Shown here piece by piece: positions 48,954 through 59,321 of a stretch of 64,000 bases of DNA; position 1 is the stretch's first letter; every line of letters starts with the position of its first letter. The notes below the pieces were generated by a model that was not told where the DNA came from, did not search any database, and saw only the letters and a program-made list of their open reading frames with translations. The position numbers were made by a program, and so were the translations under genes. Where the stretch lies: the NCBI GenBank assembly GCA_030063045.1, contig JAQSEB010000145.1, positions 868,001 through 932,000 of the forward strand, written 5' to 3'. Origin of the DNA: Pratylenchus scribneri. Lineage: Eukaryota > Nematoda > Chromadorea > Rhabditida > Pratylenchidae.

Positions 48954-51900
48954 TTAAATTCTCTCACGGCCCATAATTCTTGCCAAGAAAGTTTGTTCCC
49001 TTTCACTCATTGGCGTAAATCCAAGTGAGGAATATTTGCCCAGGGAATAGGTGGACGTGAAACTGTTTGGCCGGGGAATTAGGCGACGACGTTGGAAACG
49101 GGTTTCTTCGTTGGCTTCACTGGAAGGAGCAATACTAAAAATTGAGGGGAAATTAATCTTAATATTTTTTGAGTAAAAATTAATTAATTTTTTCGTAAAA
49201 ATTAATTTTAAATATTTTTTTGGTAAAAAAAATTAATTTTTAATATTTTTTATTAAAATTGATTTTAAATATTTTTGGGGTAAAAATAAATTTTAAATAT
49301 TTTTTGATTAAAAATTATTTTTAAATATTTTTTGTTCAAAAATTAATTTTACTATTTTTATGATAAATTAAATTTTTTATTTTTCATAAATTAAATTACC
49401 TAAAAATTAAAAAAAAATAATAATTTACCCCATTGCCGAGCTGACTGAAGGAATAATGTTCAGTGAATAGCGACGAACATTGTCCGCCCGAATTTCAATA
49501 TCCACGGCAATTTCATTTGTATGCTTGTTTTTGGTCTCTGCATGAAAATTTAAATAAATAAATATTTTTTTAAAATTTTATTTATATAATTTAAAATAAA
49601 TTCTAGCCAAAATTGCCGGAAAATACAACATAATTTAAATATTTTTTTATTCAAATTAAAAATATCTTTAAAATTCATCAAAAGTAAATTCTACTTTACT
49701 AACACATTACAACCTTCTACTGAAAATACCTGTGGTATTATTTGAGAGTGTGGATTTATATTAGAAAGTGGGGATTTCTTAGGAAATTTATGGTATTGTC
49801 AAATATTTCCATAATTGAATCTTCATTATTTTTTTAACAATTTTCTGATTTTTTCAAATTTATTTTATTAATAATATTAATTGAATTTTGCCTGACTTTT
49901 TTTAGAATTTATTTTTAAAAAATTCCAAAGGTATAAAAATTTGGAAATTATATAAATATGACAAACCAGGTAAAAGGAAATAAACAAAGCAAGTGCTCAA
50001 AGCACTGACCAAAATGAATGGCAAATAGCTGGCCGAAACACCGACCATCTAATAAATAAAAATTGGAAAAAAATTCAAATATTTTCCCTCAAATTTCACC
50101 TGTTTAAAGGGAAGATAGGCCAACGAAATGATGAAAACCAGACTCCAGGCTACGGAAATGGCCACAGTGACCGCACTTGAACGAAACTTAAAATTAATTT
50201 TTATTTAAATTATTTAATTTCTTATCAATTTCACCCTTGTAGGGAATATTTCACTGGCAATCATCCACGGAATTGGACTTCCAATTCCATAGCCGCACAT
50301 GTAGCAAAGTAGGGCAATTATGGAGCCATAACTGGCCCAAGTGCTCTGTGAAAATTGGCAAATTTAATGAAAAAAATTCGTCATTTTTTTTTATTTCAAT
50401 TTAAAAATAATTAATAAAAGGTTGTTTCCCAGCCTTAATTTGGTTGATTTTAATAGGATTACCCAAAATTGATTTATAGACTGTCTCGAAACCCCCGGTT
50501 CTTGAAAAATATCGATTTTCGGTTTACTTTATTTTCAGTTTCAAAGAGCAAAAATTCACAATTTTGGCTCTAAAATTGTATCTATTTTTTAGCCGGAATC
50601 GAAATTGTACACCCTTAGATTTTAGCCTCTAATTAACTCATATCATAATCCTCATACCAAATTCCAAAACCACTAATTCTCTTTGTATCTAATTATTAGA
50701 GACTAAGATTAATCAAATAAGCGAGGAAAAAGTCTTTTTCTTATATAAATTTTTTTTCAATTTTAGTGTAGACCAAAATTTTCCTAAGAATCGTCGAAAA
50801 TCAATGATTTTCAAATTAGTAAAATTTGTTAAATTTTGATTAAATAAATTTTAAAGTTAATTTTCAGAAAAATTTAATAATTTTAATAGAAAATTCCCGA
50901 CAAAAATAAAATATTTTTCATTTCAAATTTTTAAGAAATAATTTTATTAATTAATTTTACATTAATAAAAAATTGCAAATCTTTTACATTAAATGAATTC
51001 TGTGCCCACGTGAAGAAGCTCATTGCCGTCAACGAAGCGGTTACTGTGCTCAATTGGAATAGGGAAAGTGCCCGACGGCCTTTGCGCTCGATTAGGAAAA
51101 CGGAGGAACAAGCAAACATGAAATACATTATTCCAATTCCCAATGTACTGAATCGCGCAATTTGGCTAAAAAATTGGAATACATTTTTAATTATTTTTCA
51201 GCAAAAGAAATAAAAATTTTCAATGATTTTTTCAATATTAGATTAATCTATTTTTTTGTTAATTTTTAAAAATTGATTTCTTATGAATATGAATAGAGAC
51301 GAAATTAAATTTTGCCTAACGGAATTAAAAAATGTTGTAAAATTTCCCCGAATCCTTAATTCTTGGGAGGGGGGGGGGGTGGTCAGGGTTTAGGGATGTG
51401 ATCTTTCGATTACTTTCATTTCGGTCAGAAATTTCGGTGGTTTTTGGTACCAAAATTAAGAAACGATTTATGATTTTCGAAAAATTTTTGACCATAAGAA
51501 ATTAGGTTTTATAATTTTCGAAAATTTTTATTCTAAGGAATTTCGCTTTATGATTTTAATAAAAAATTAAAATTCAATTAATTAAATTATATTCCCAATT
51601 TTATGAAAAATATAATTTTTTAAATTTTGCTAATGAATTAATTCAATAAAAATTATAAAAAAGAATTAAAGTTGGCCAAAAATGAATGAATTTACTTGGA
51701 CAAGAAAATGACAAGCCTTGACCAGAAAACAATGTCACTTATGGAAAATCTTACCCAATCACTAAAAATATAAAAACAATGGAAAAATAAATAAAAGAAA
51801 TTACGGTTCAAGGCCGGCATTCAAAAACATATCCGTTGAATAGGCAAAAATGGCGGCGGCACCAGTGAATTGTTGGGCCACCATAACCCATACGCAAATT

Positions 51901-54786
51901 ATTAGGGGGACTCGCAACTCTTTGCTGGTGAACAAATAGCCAAGGGTGGCAGTGGATCGATTCTATAAAAATTTGGGGAATTTAAATATTAAATTTTAGC
52001 AAAATTACTTTAAAAAATTATTTTTTTAAATAATTAAAAATTTTTTTAATATATTTAAAAAAATTAAATAAAAAAATAAAAATTAAAAATTATAAAAAAA
52101 TAAAAATTAAATTGAAAATATTTAAAAAATTTAAATAAATTAGAATTAAAAATAATATTTTTAAAACAATTAAAAATTTATTTATTGTTAACAAATTATC
52201 ATTTTAAATTTAAATATTTATATCAAAAATAATTTAAAATTAAAAAAAATTAAATAAAAATTTCAAACTAACATCAATGCTAATTTCCGCTTCCCTTTGC
52301 AAATCTTCGAACATTTTCTGGCCCTCTTGAACATCAACTAGCCGCGAAATGTCATCCAATGTTCGATGGCGATCAAGTTTTGTCAAAAGTGAGTACTGAA
52401 AATTAAAAAAATAATAATAAATAAATTTATAATTTTGCTTTGTTACCTTTGGACTTTCGGGACAAAATGGCAAAATTATGCATAAAAAGAGGGCAGGAAT
52501 TCCGACAAAACTGAATGCAATTGGCCAAGTTGAGTCGCCGCCAAGCACCTTTTAATGAAAGAAATTAGGAGTATAAAAATATAAGTAAATACCTCCGGTA
52601 AGCCAAGCAGCATTGAGAACCAATCAGAGAATGCCACCACCACCTAAAAATTATTTAATTAAATATTAATAATATTTTTTATTATAAAAATTTTTTAAAT
52701 ATTATTTAATTTAATGGCTGGGATTGATAATTAATTTAGTCATAAAATTATTGAATTTATTAACAAATTTTAGACATTTTTTAGGCCTTGAAATTGAAAA
52801 GTTAACAAAATTGGGCATTTAAAAGCAAATCCAGTTTAATTCAGGGTCCTAATCATAGTATAAAATTAAGCCAAATTCGAAGACTTTATTTTGAGCCTTA
52901 AAAATACTAGTTTTTTGGATACTAAAAATTTAGGATAATTTCGATGAATTTATGGGTAAATTATTTATTTAATATTTTCTCTTTAAAAAATAAATAAAAA
53001 TAACCATATGACAAGTGCCGGCAGCACCTCGATATTTGGTCGGTGTAATTTCCATCAAAAACATTGGCACAAGCCCCGAAGTCAATCCCATGTTTATGCC
53101 TAAAATTACACGGCCCAAAATGAGAATCTGAATTCCAATGTTAAAAAATTAATATTTTTGACAAATGACCTCAGGTGAAGCCATTGGTTTTGCGAAAAAT
53201 TCTAACAATGCACCAAAAATGTTTAGAATTCCATTGGCAATCAGCCCATTTCTACGGCCCAATTTTTCGGCCAGAGGTCTGCAAATTAATTTGATCATTT
53301 TAATTTATCCAAAAAAATATATTGAAATTATCTAAAAGATTGTAATATTCATCTTTACCATAGATTCAAACCATATATATGTTACGCTAATATTGAATTG
53401 AAAATTCCAGAATTTTAGTTAGACAATGGATGACTATAGATAATTTTAGAAATCCCAGCTTCTAGGCAACCCAAAAATTCGAAAATATGTTCATTCAACT
53501 CGGTATGGTCGATTTGGAGTATAAAATTTTAATATCAGACCCGATATAAGTCATAGATAAAAGTTACTATTCTTTGGGTTTAAACAACGGTTCGGCTTTA
53601 AAAAAAGTTTAAATCGCTTTGAAATGAAATTTAATACTAAATTGATCATGTCGGGTCAAATAAACCCATTCTCAATAACTAGCTAATTCCGGAATTAATC
53701 AATTTCCAATATAAACTATAATATATATAATATGTAGATAAATTGATAAATCCCATCGAGACACATTGTTTAATAAAAATTTGGCTTAGGTTTAACCAAT
53801 TTAAATTGGTTTTAAACCTATAATCATAAGGTGGTTTAAACCATTTAATACCATTAATTTTGACTAAGCTATAATAAATTATAATTAATCGATGCGTTTT
53901 CAAGAACTCTATCAATTGAGTTCATGGGTTGCAGTCTAGGACAAACAAAGCTTTACATTTATAATCCTTTCGACATTTTAAATACTATTTTTCAATAAAT
54001 TAATTATTTTGCCAAATTAATTTGGGGTTTAATCCAAAAGATAATTTGACACTTTACTTTGTGGACAATGCACCGAATATTGCGCCAACGGCAATGCTGG
54101 ACACAACAATTGACCAAATGAAATTCAAATCGGCCTCATCTTTTTGATGGCCTCGTTCACTATATGTTTGATTCATCCATCGAATCATTGTCCTGTTATT
54201 TTGAGGGAAAATTGTGCTTTATTCCTTTTTTTTTTATCAATTTTCGTTGTTTGGGAAAAGTGATAAAAAATGTGTTTTTTTTGCTATCGATGTTTTACTA
54301 TCGATTAATATTAACGATTTTAGCTGATTTGATTAATTAAAAAAGGATTTTTATTTACCATTATTTCGTGGAAAAATAATTATAAACTAAATTTAATTTC
54401 TGTAAAGTGTAAAAATTTTTCAAAATTCATTTAATAGAATAAAGTTATTCGAATTAAATTAAAATATTTTTAAATTTATTATTTTCAATCTTAATTAACT
54501 TATTGTTCGTAAATCATTATTATTATTTATTTTATTTTTTTTTAAATTTATCCATTTTTATTAATATTTTGTTTTATTTGCCATAAAATAAAATTATTTC
54601 AAATTATTTTTTGATATTTTTGAATTATTTTTTTATAATTTTCTTCACCTTTGTGCCGGATTTACAACATCATATCTTAAATTTTTTATTATTTATTCCT
54701 TTGGCAAATAAAATTTACGTGTAAAATTGAGAAGAGCCTCCCAAAATTGTTGCCAAAACTGTGACATAATAGGATCTTTTAAACAT
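48954..54786 (-). CDS. Facilitated sugar transporter (GLUT-type MFS), paralog 2
   Basis: Fifteen phase-consistent exons in transcript order: 54719-54786, 54649-54675, 54058-54192, 53170-53278, 53005-53127, 52593-52643, 52447-52548, 52273-52395, 51805-51962, 50988-51165, 50235-50345, 50100-50186, 49967-50048, 49429-49537, 48954-49134; 547 aa. The start MFKRSYYVTVLATILGG parallels helix 1 of paralog 1, and the 27-nt exon 2 supplies YDVVNPAQ. Signatures: AEKLGRRNGL, PMFLMEITPTKYRG, PESPK, QQFTGAAAIFAYSTDMF, ERKGRRA, IPWMIASEIFPT, PETKNK. The tail is longer and basic (QRRRLIPRP). Many introns match paralog 1 in place and phase, but the segment corresponding to exons 9 and 10 of paralog 1 is one exon here, and there is an extra intron before LILGRVILG. 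It is tail-to-tail with paralog 1. Substrate is not predictable. Confidence 0.92.
53700..53935. mobile_element. Decayed hairpin MITE
   Basis: Inverted halves around AATTTAAATTGG with remnants of CATCGAGACACATTG and ATCGATGCG. It is an old copy of the family at 38878-39242, in an intron of sugar transporter paralog 2. Confidence 0.5.
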
Positions 54787-54828
54787 TTTATGCTAAATTT
54801 AATTTAAATTACAAAAAAATTTACTAGA

Positions 54829-55301
54829 GAGAGGATTTTCCAAATTTTCGTGCACGGATTCCGTTTTTTTTTCAAAAAAACGGGAAAAACAATTAAAATC
54901 ACCGAGCATGGACCCCTTTTTTTCAAAAAATTTTTTCAAACAAAAAATGAATAAAATGAAAAAAATTGTTTCTTCCTCATCAGCTCTTATTCAAGTAAAA
55001 AGGAAATAAATTTTGGTAGGTAGAATTCGAACTCAGGAGTAAGGACCATCCTCATTCATCATTTCCCTTTCTCCACTTTATTCACCTCTATCCAAATACC
55101 ATATTCTTGGACATTCAGGTCAATAAGTCTTTTAGTTTAGCTCTCAGATCAGAAAAATGTCCAAAAAATTAAATAAAAACAGTAAAAATTAATGTCCGGG
55201 CACGACACGGGAAAAAGGGTCGGATTTTAGGAAAAATACCCTATTTTGGGCCTTTGCAACGGAAAACGGTCCGTGCACGGAACAGCTCCGCTCTCTAATA
55301 T
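54829..55301. mobile_element. TIR element flanked by TA, with tRNA-like box B
   Basis: Ends GAGAGGA...CGTGCACGGA on the left and TCCGTGCACGGA...GCTCTC on the right, each bordered by TA as in Tc1/mariner-type insertions. Inside, on the minus strand, GAGTTCGAATTCTACC resembles a Pol III box B and AGCTAAACTAAAAGACTT a weak box A. No ORF. It sits just upstream of sugar transporter paralog 2. Confidence 0.5.
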
Positions 55302-55383
55302 TTATAATATTTTTTGCTTAATTTTTCTATCAATAAAAATGTTCCATTAAAACAGAATTATTTTAAGAAATAAAAGATAAAGA

Positions 55384-55594
55384 AAATTGCAAATCATTCC
55401 CAAAAGTAAGGCAAGAATATTATGCAATCCTTTTAGTTCGGTTTTGATTTTTGAATTTAATTTTGGGGCACAGATAAAAAATTTAATGATTCGAATAATT
55501 TTTTTCGGAGCAAAGGACAAAAATGAGAAAACAGGTAGGAGGAAAAAAAGGGGGGAGGAACCAATGTTAATATTTTATTATTATTAAATTGCAA
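55384..55594. repeat. Direct repeat, left copy
   Basis: About 210 bp starting AATTGCAAATCATTCCCAAA, very similar to 57001-57184 in the same orientation. The copies differ by small indels. The 1.4 kb between them has no protein-coding sequence I can support. Confidence 0.75.
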
Positions 55595-56284
55595 AATTAA
55601 TATAGAAAATGAAAAAAAATATATTTAATTTTCTCTATAAATTTAGAATAAAAAATATTATGAAAAATCTTTATATATAATTTTGGAAGTATTTGCGCAA
55701 AAATTGCTGTTTGAATTTGTCATTGGCATAAATGACAAAATATCCAAATAAATAAAAATAAATGTTAGAGCAAAAAATAAGCAAATAAAAATTGATACAA
55801 CTTTCGATGGGTAATTTGGGGCGCTGATCACGAATCTTATATTAGATTTTTGATTAGACATCATCTAATCTATGATTTTCAAAAATCTATGATTATTCCA
55901 AAAAATTTACAATATTAAGAATAAGCAAAAAGCACTAATATTATTTTTGAATAAAATTAAATAAAACATATTAAAAAATAAATTAGCATTCAAGCAAAGA
56001 AATATAGCATCAAATCAATCAACTTTTCTTAATTTTTTAAAACGATTTATTTATGCAAAAAAGAAAGAATATTGAGGCAAAAGTGCATGAAAATGAAAAT
56101 TTTACAAAAGCAATATAAAACGAATTGTGATAAAAATGCACGACGGCCGCATATTGGACAAATTGATGTCTGGGATCAAAGAATTCCGCGGTCTCGAAGA
56201 AATTGAATAGAGTTTTCAGAAGAATTAATTTCTGGAATAAGTTTAAAAAGATAAAATTAATGATTGATCCATTTTAAAATATAA

Positions 56285-56760
56285 TCAGCTAAATTTGGAG
56301 ATGAGAAGAGATGAATGGGATGAATGAGAGTAATGAATGGAGGATGAGAGGGTTGAATGGAGGATCAGAAAGATAAATGGGACGATGAGAAGAGATGAAC
56401 GGAGGATCAGAAGAGGTGGATAGGAGGATGAGAAAATGGGAGGATCAGAGGAAGAGAGTGGGTCAATGGAGGATGAGAAGAGATGATTGGGATGTTGAGA
56501 GGGATGAATAGAGGATGAGAAGTGATTAATTGAAAGATGTATGGGAGGATGTGGAGAGATGAATGGGAAGATGAAAAAGGACGAATGGAAAAATGTGAAG
56601 AGATAAATAGAAGATAAAAGCTGAAGGAAAGTTTGAAGCATGAAAAGAATGGAAGAGAAAATAAATAATTAAAAAGAATAAAGAAAGGAAATTATAGTAA
56701 AAAATGTTAAGGGATGAATGAAGATGATGATGAGTTATGAGTATAGGGATTAAGGAATTA
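56285..56760. repeat. GA-rich imperfect tandem repeat
   Basis: Degenerate 12-24 bp units built from GGATGAGAAGAGATGAATGG-like words (GATGAATGGGA, GAGGATGAGAAG). The long minus-strand frames here are Ser/His/Pro low-complexity shadows of the repeat. Confidence 0.7.
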
Positions 56761-56888
56761 TTGAAGTTGATGAGGGATGAATTAATATATTTAGATAAAT
56801 TTTTTTTATATTTTTTTTGCATAAAATTATTCATTTATTATTAAAATTTTTTATTATATTTAATTATTTCAAATATTGGTTCAATTCA

Positions 56889-56942
56889 AAAAGTAACTAG
56901 CTAAGGGGCGCGCGCGATAGCGCGCGTCCCTGAGCTAGTATT
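56889..56942. repeat. GC-rich perfect-core hairpin
   Basis: ACTAGCTAAGGGG + CGCGCGCG, a GATA-like loop, then GCGCGCGTCCCTGAGCTAGT: a stem of about 20 bp with two or three mismatches in otherwise very AT-rich DNA. CTAGT at both outer ends resembles the CTRRT terminus of Helitrons, but the structure is symmetric. Confidence 0.7.
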
Positions 56943-57000
56943 CCCTAATTTTGTACCTAATTTTCTTGTGATATCAACAAAAATATATCATTTAATAAAA

Positions 57001-57184
57001 AAATTGCAAATCATTCCCAAAAGTAAGGCCAGAATATTATCCAATCCTTTTAGTTTGGTTTTCAATTTAATTTTGGGGCATAGATAAAAAATTTAATAGT
57101 TTTTCGAGCAAAGGACAAAATGAAAAAAGGGAATGGCAAAAATGGGAGGAACAAATGTTAATATTTTATTAATAATTAAAATGC
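57001..57184. repeat. Direct repeat, right copy
   Basis: Right partner of 55384-55594 (shared TTTTGGGGCA-AGATAAAAAA and CAATGTTAATATTTTATTA-like blocks). It starts about 60 bp after the GC-rich hairpin. Confidence 0.75.
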
Positions 57185-59321
57185 TTGTGACCGAATATGA
57201 AGAAGTGGGGGCCAAAATTTTTTGTTTGAGCACAGTGGTCGGTCGCGCTTATCAGTGAGTACAATTTTTGAGTGGGGAAATGAGGGGAAAAAGGGGCGGT
57301 TGGCCTTGGCCAAATTTAGATTTTCCAATTCCGGTCTTCTTTTTTCCTCTCCTTTTTTAATTGTTCGACATTATGGCGCCTGGAATAACCCAAAAAAAGA
57401 AGAACAACAAAATGATGTTGATGAATTGGATAAAATTATAATATTTACTCTAATTTTGGCTTTTGGGTGAAATCCAAAAAAGGAAAGGAGTATTTGTCTT
57501 GTGCCACTTCCGATTATGGCCTAAATTATTGATAATTTTTTTGTAAAGGAAAATTAAAAAAAATAATTCAATAAAATTATACTATAAGAAATAAAAATTG
57601 ATTTACATTACAATAATATTATATTACTTAAAATGTTATTTATTTTTTTTAACTTATTTTCCTTACCACAGAAGAAATTATTTATAAGATGGTCTAATAA
57701 GAGTATTTAATATATTTAAATTATTTTTGCTTTATTTTACTTGTTTATTAATATTCTTTTTTATTTGCTCCTTTCATACTTTTATATAATCCACAATTCA
57801 TATAAATTTGATTTTGTTTCAGAGTAAAATCATTCGCTTCGTCATAATCAATTTGACTAGGATAAAATCAATTTCAAATCATGCTGAATATGTAAACAAA
57901 TTCAATTTAAAAAACTGCCAAAATTGATTGATTAAAATTAAGTTAATAATGAATGAGCAAAATTTTCCTTGAAGGAAACACAACAAGGTGTGATTAGCTA
58001 AGATAGAAAACAAAATTTTAAACGGATATGAAATAAATAAAAAAGTGCGATTTGATTTGAATCTCCCTTCGTCGCGCAGTGGTCAAATTCCAATCGGAGA
58101 GAAAGCAAAATGATGAAGGAATTCAAATATATGGGAAATGGGAATTGAAATTGGATGAAGGCGATTGAGGGAAAAGCACACACATAAATCGCCGAATTAG
58201 AGGAAAGAATTCCAGTTGGCAATAAAAAAAATGTTTGGACGAGGGAAATCGACGTCTTCTTCCTTCCTTCTCTCCCGGCGGTTGCTCTACCCAATGCCCA
58301 CCTTCATCATCCAATCGCAACCAAAATCTCAATAAATCTATCCATTCTCCTACACCTTTTCGCCACGTCTTCAATCCACATACATAATGCAAAAACAGCG
58401 CCGGAGGGGATATTTTCGTAATGTTGTGGTCCTTCCCTCATTCATTCACATTCATTCAGTCATTTTGCTGTGCTTTCCTCACTCACATCAGTCAGCAATA
58501 AATTTCTTCCACACACGGAGAGCCCTTCTCCTCGAAAATCTTCCTCACAGAACACATCGCCTCATTTCGATCGACCATCACAAATCCACTCAAAAATGCG
58601 CAAAAGTCACCAGCCTCACACAACTTATGAATATTTACGCCATAAATTTGCAATATAATTAGGCGTGTTCATCCCTCACAATCACAAATCAGAGTCCAAA
58701 TCCACGGACCAATCTGTGGTCCATTCTTTTTTCCTACTTTTAATTATACCTATGTATTATTTTATTTTCTTCCAATAATTTGACTTTTTACCATTCTTAT
58801 AAACTCTAATTCTAAGCAAAAATATATTTAATTAATATTAACTTACCCATAAATAATTTAATTTATTATCTATATTTTTTTCTCGTATAAAAATTGCCTT
58901 TTAAGCATATATAATTTGTCTCAAATGAATTAATTATGCTTATTGTTTTAGCTTATTAGACTAGTGTTTGAGCTACATCTGAAAAATAGTGCTTAAAATA
59001 GTAATATTTTGAAATAAATTTTAAAAATGGCGAAAACTTTTAACTAAAAATTACTTGGTAATGCCAATTTGTTTGGACTTTTAGGATTTCATTTCGTGTT
59101 AGTTTTAGATTATGACTCGACTGAAATTTGCTTTTGACAATTTAAATGTCTTATAAATTATTTTCAGGCACTAAAAGTTATCGTTTTTCACCAATTTTAT
59201 TAGTAAACTTTAAAATGAGCTCAAATTTGGCCACAATTTATGGCTCAAAAATGTTAATTTTATGATTAAATAATTGCCATTACTTTACAGCCTTAGAAAT
59301 CTCAATTTTGAATGCCAAAAA
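57185..59321. other. Region upstream of cuticle collagen
   Basis: No supported gene. 57220-57470 is open for 82 codons on the plus strand but resembles no family. 58230-58620 is a pyrimidine-rich stretch (many TCATTCA, CCTTCC, TCACA words) like that at 63000-63480 ahead of the next collagen, so it may be promoter or leader. A trans-splice acceptor TACTTTACAG ends at 59290, 31 nt before the collagen ATG. Confidence 0.45.

Noticed and set aside
56889..56942. Helitron 3' terminus
   Set aside because: Hairpin plus CTAGT fits loosely, but the structure is symmetric, the hairpin-to-end spacing is short, and no 5' end or Rep/helicase is visible.
57222..57470. 82-codon plus-strand ORF
   Set aside because: No start context, splice partner or recognisable motif.
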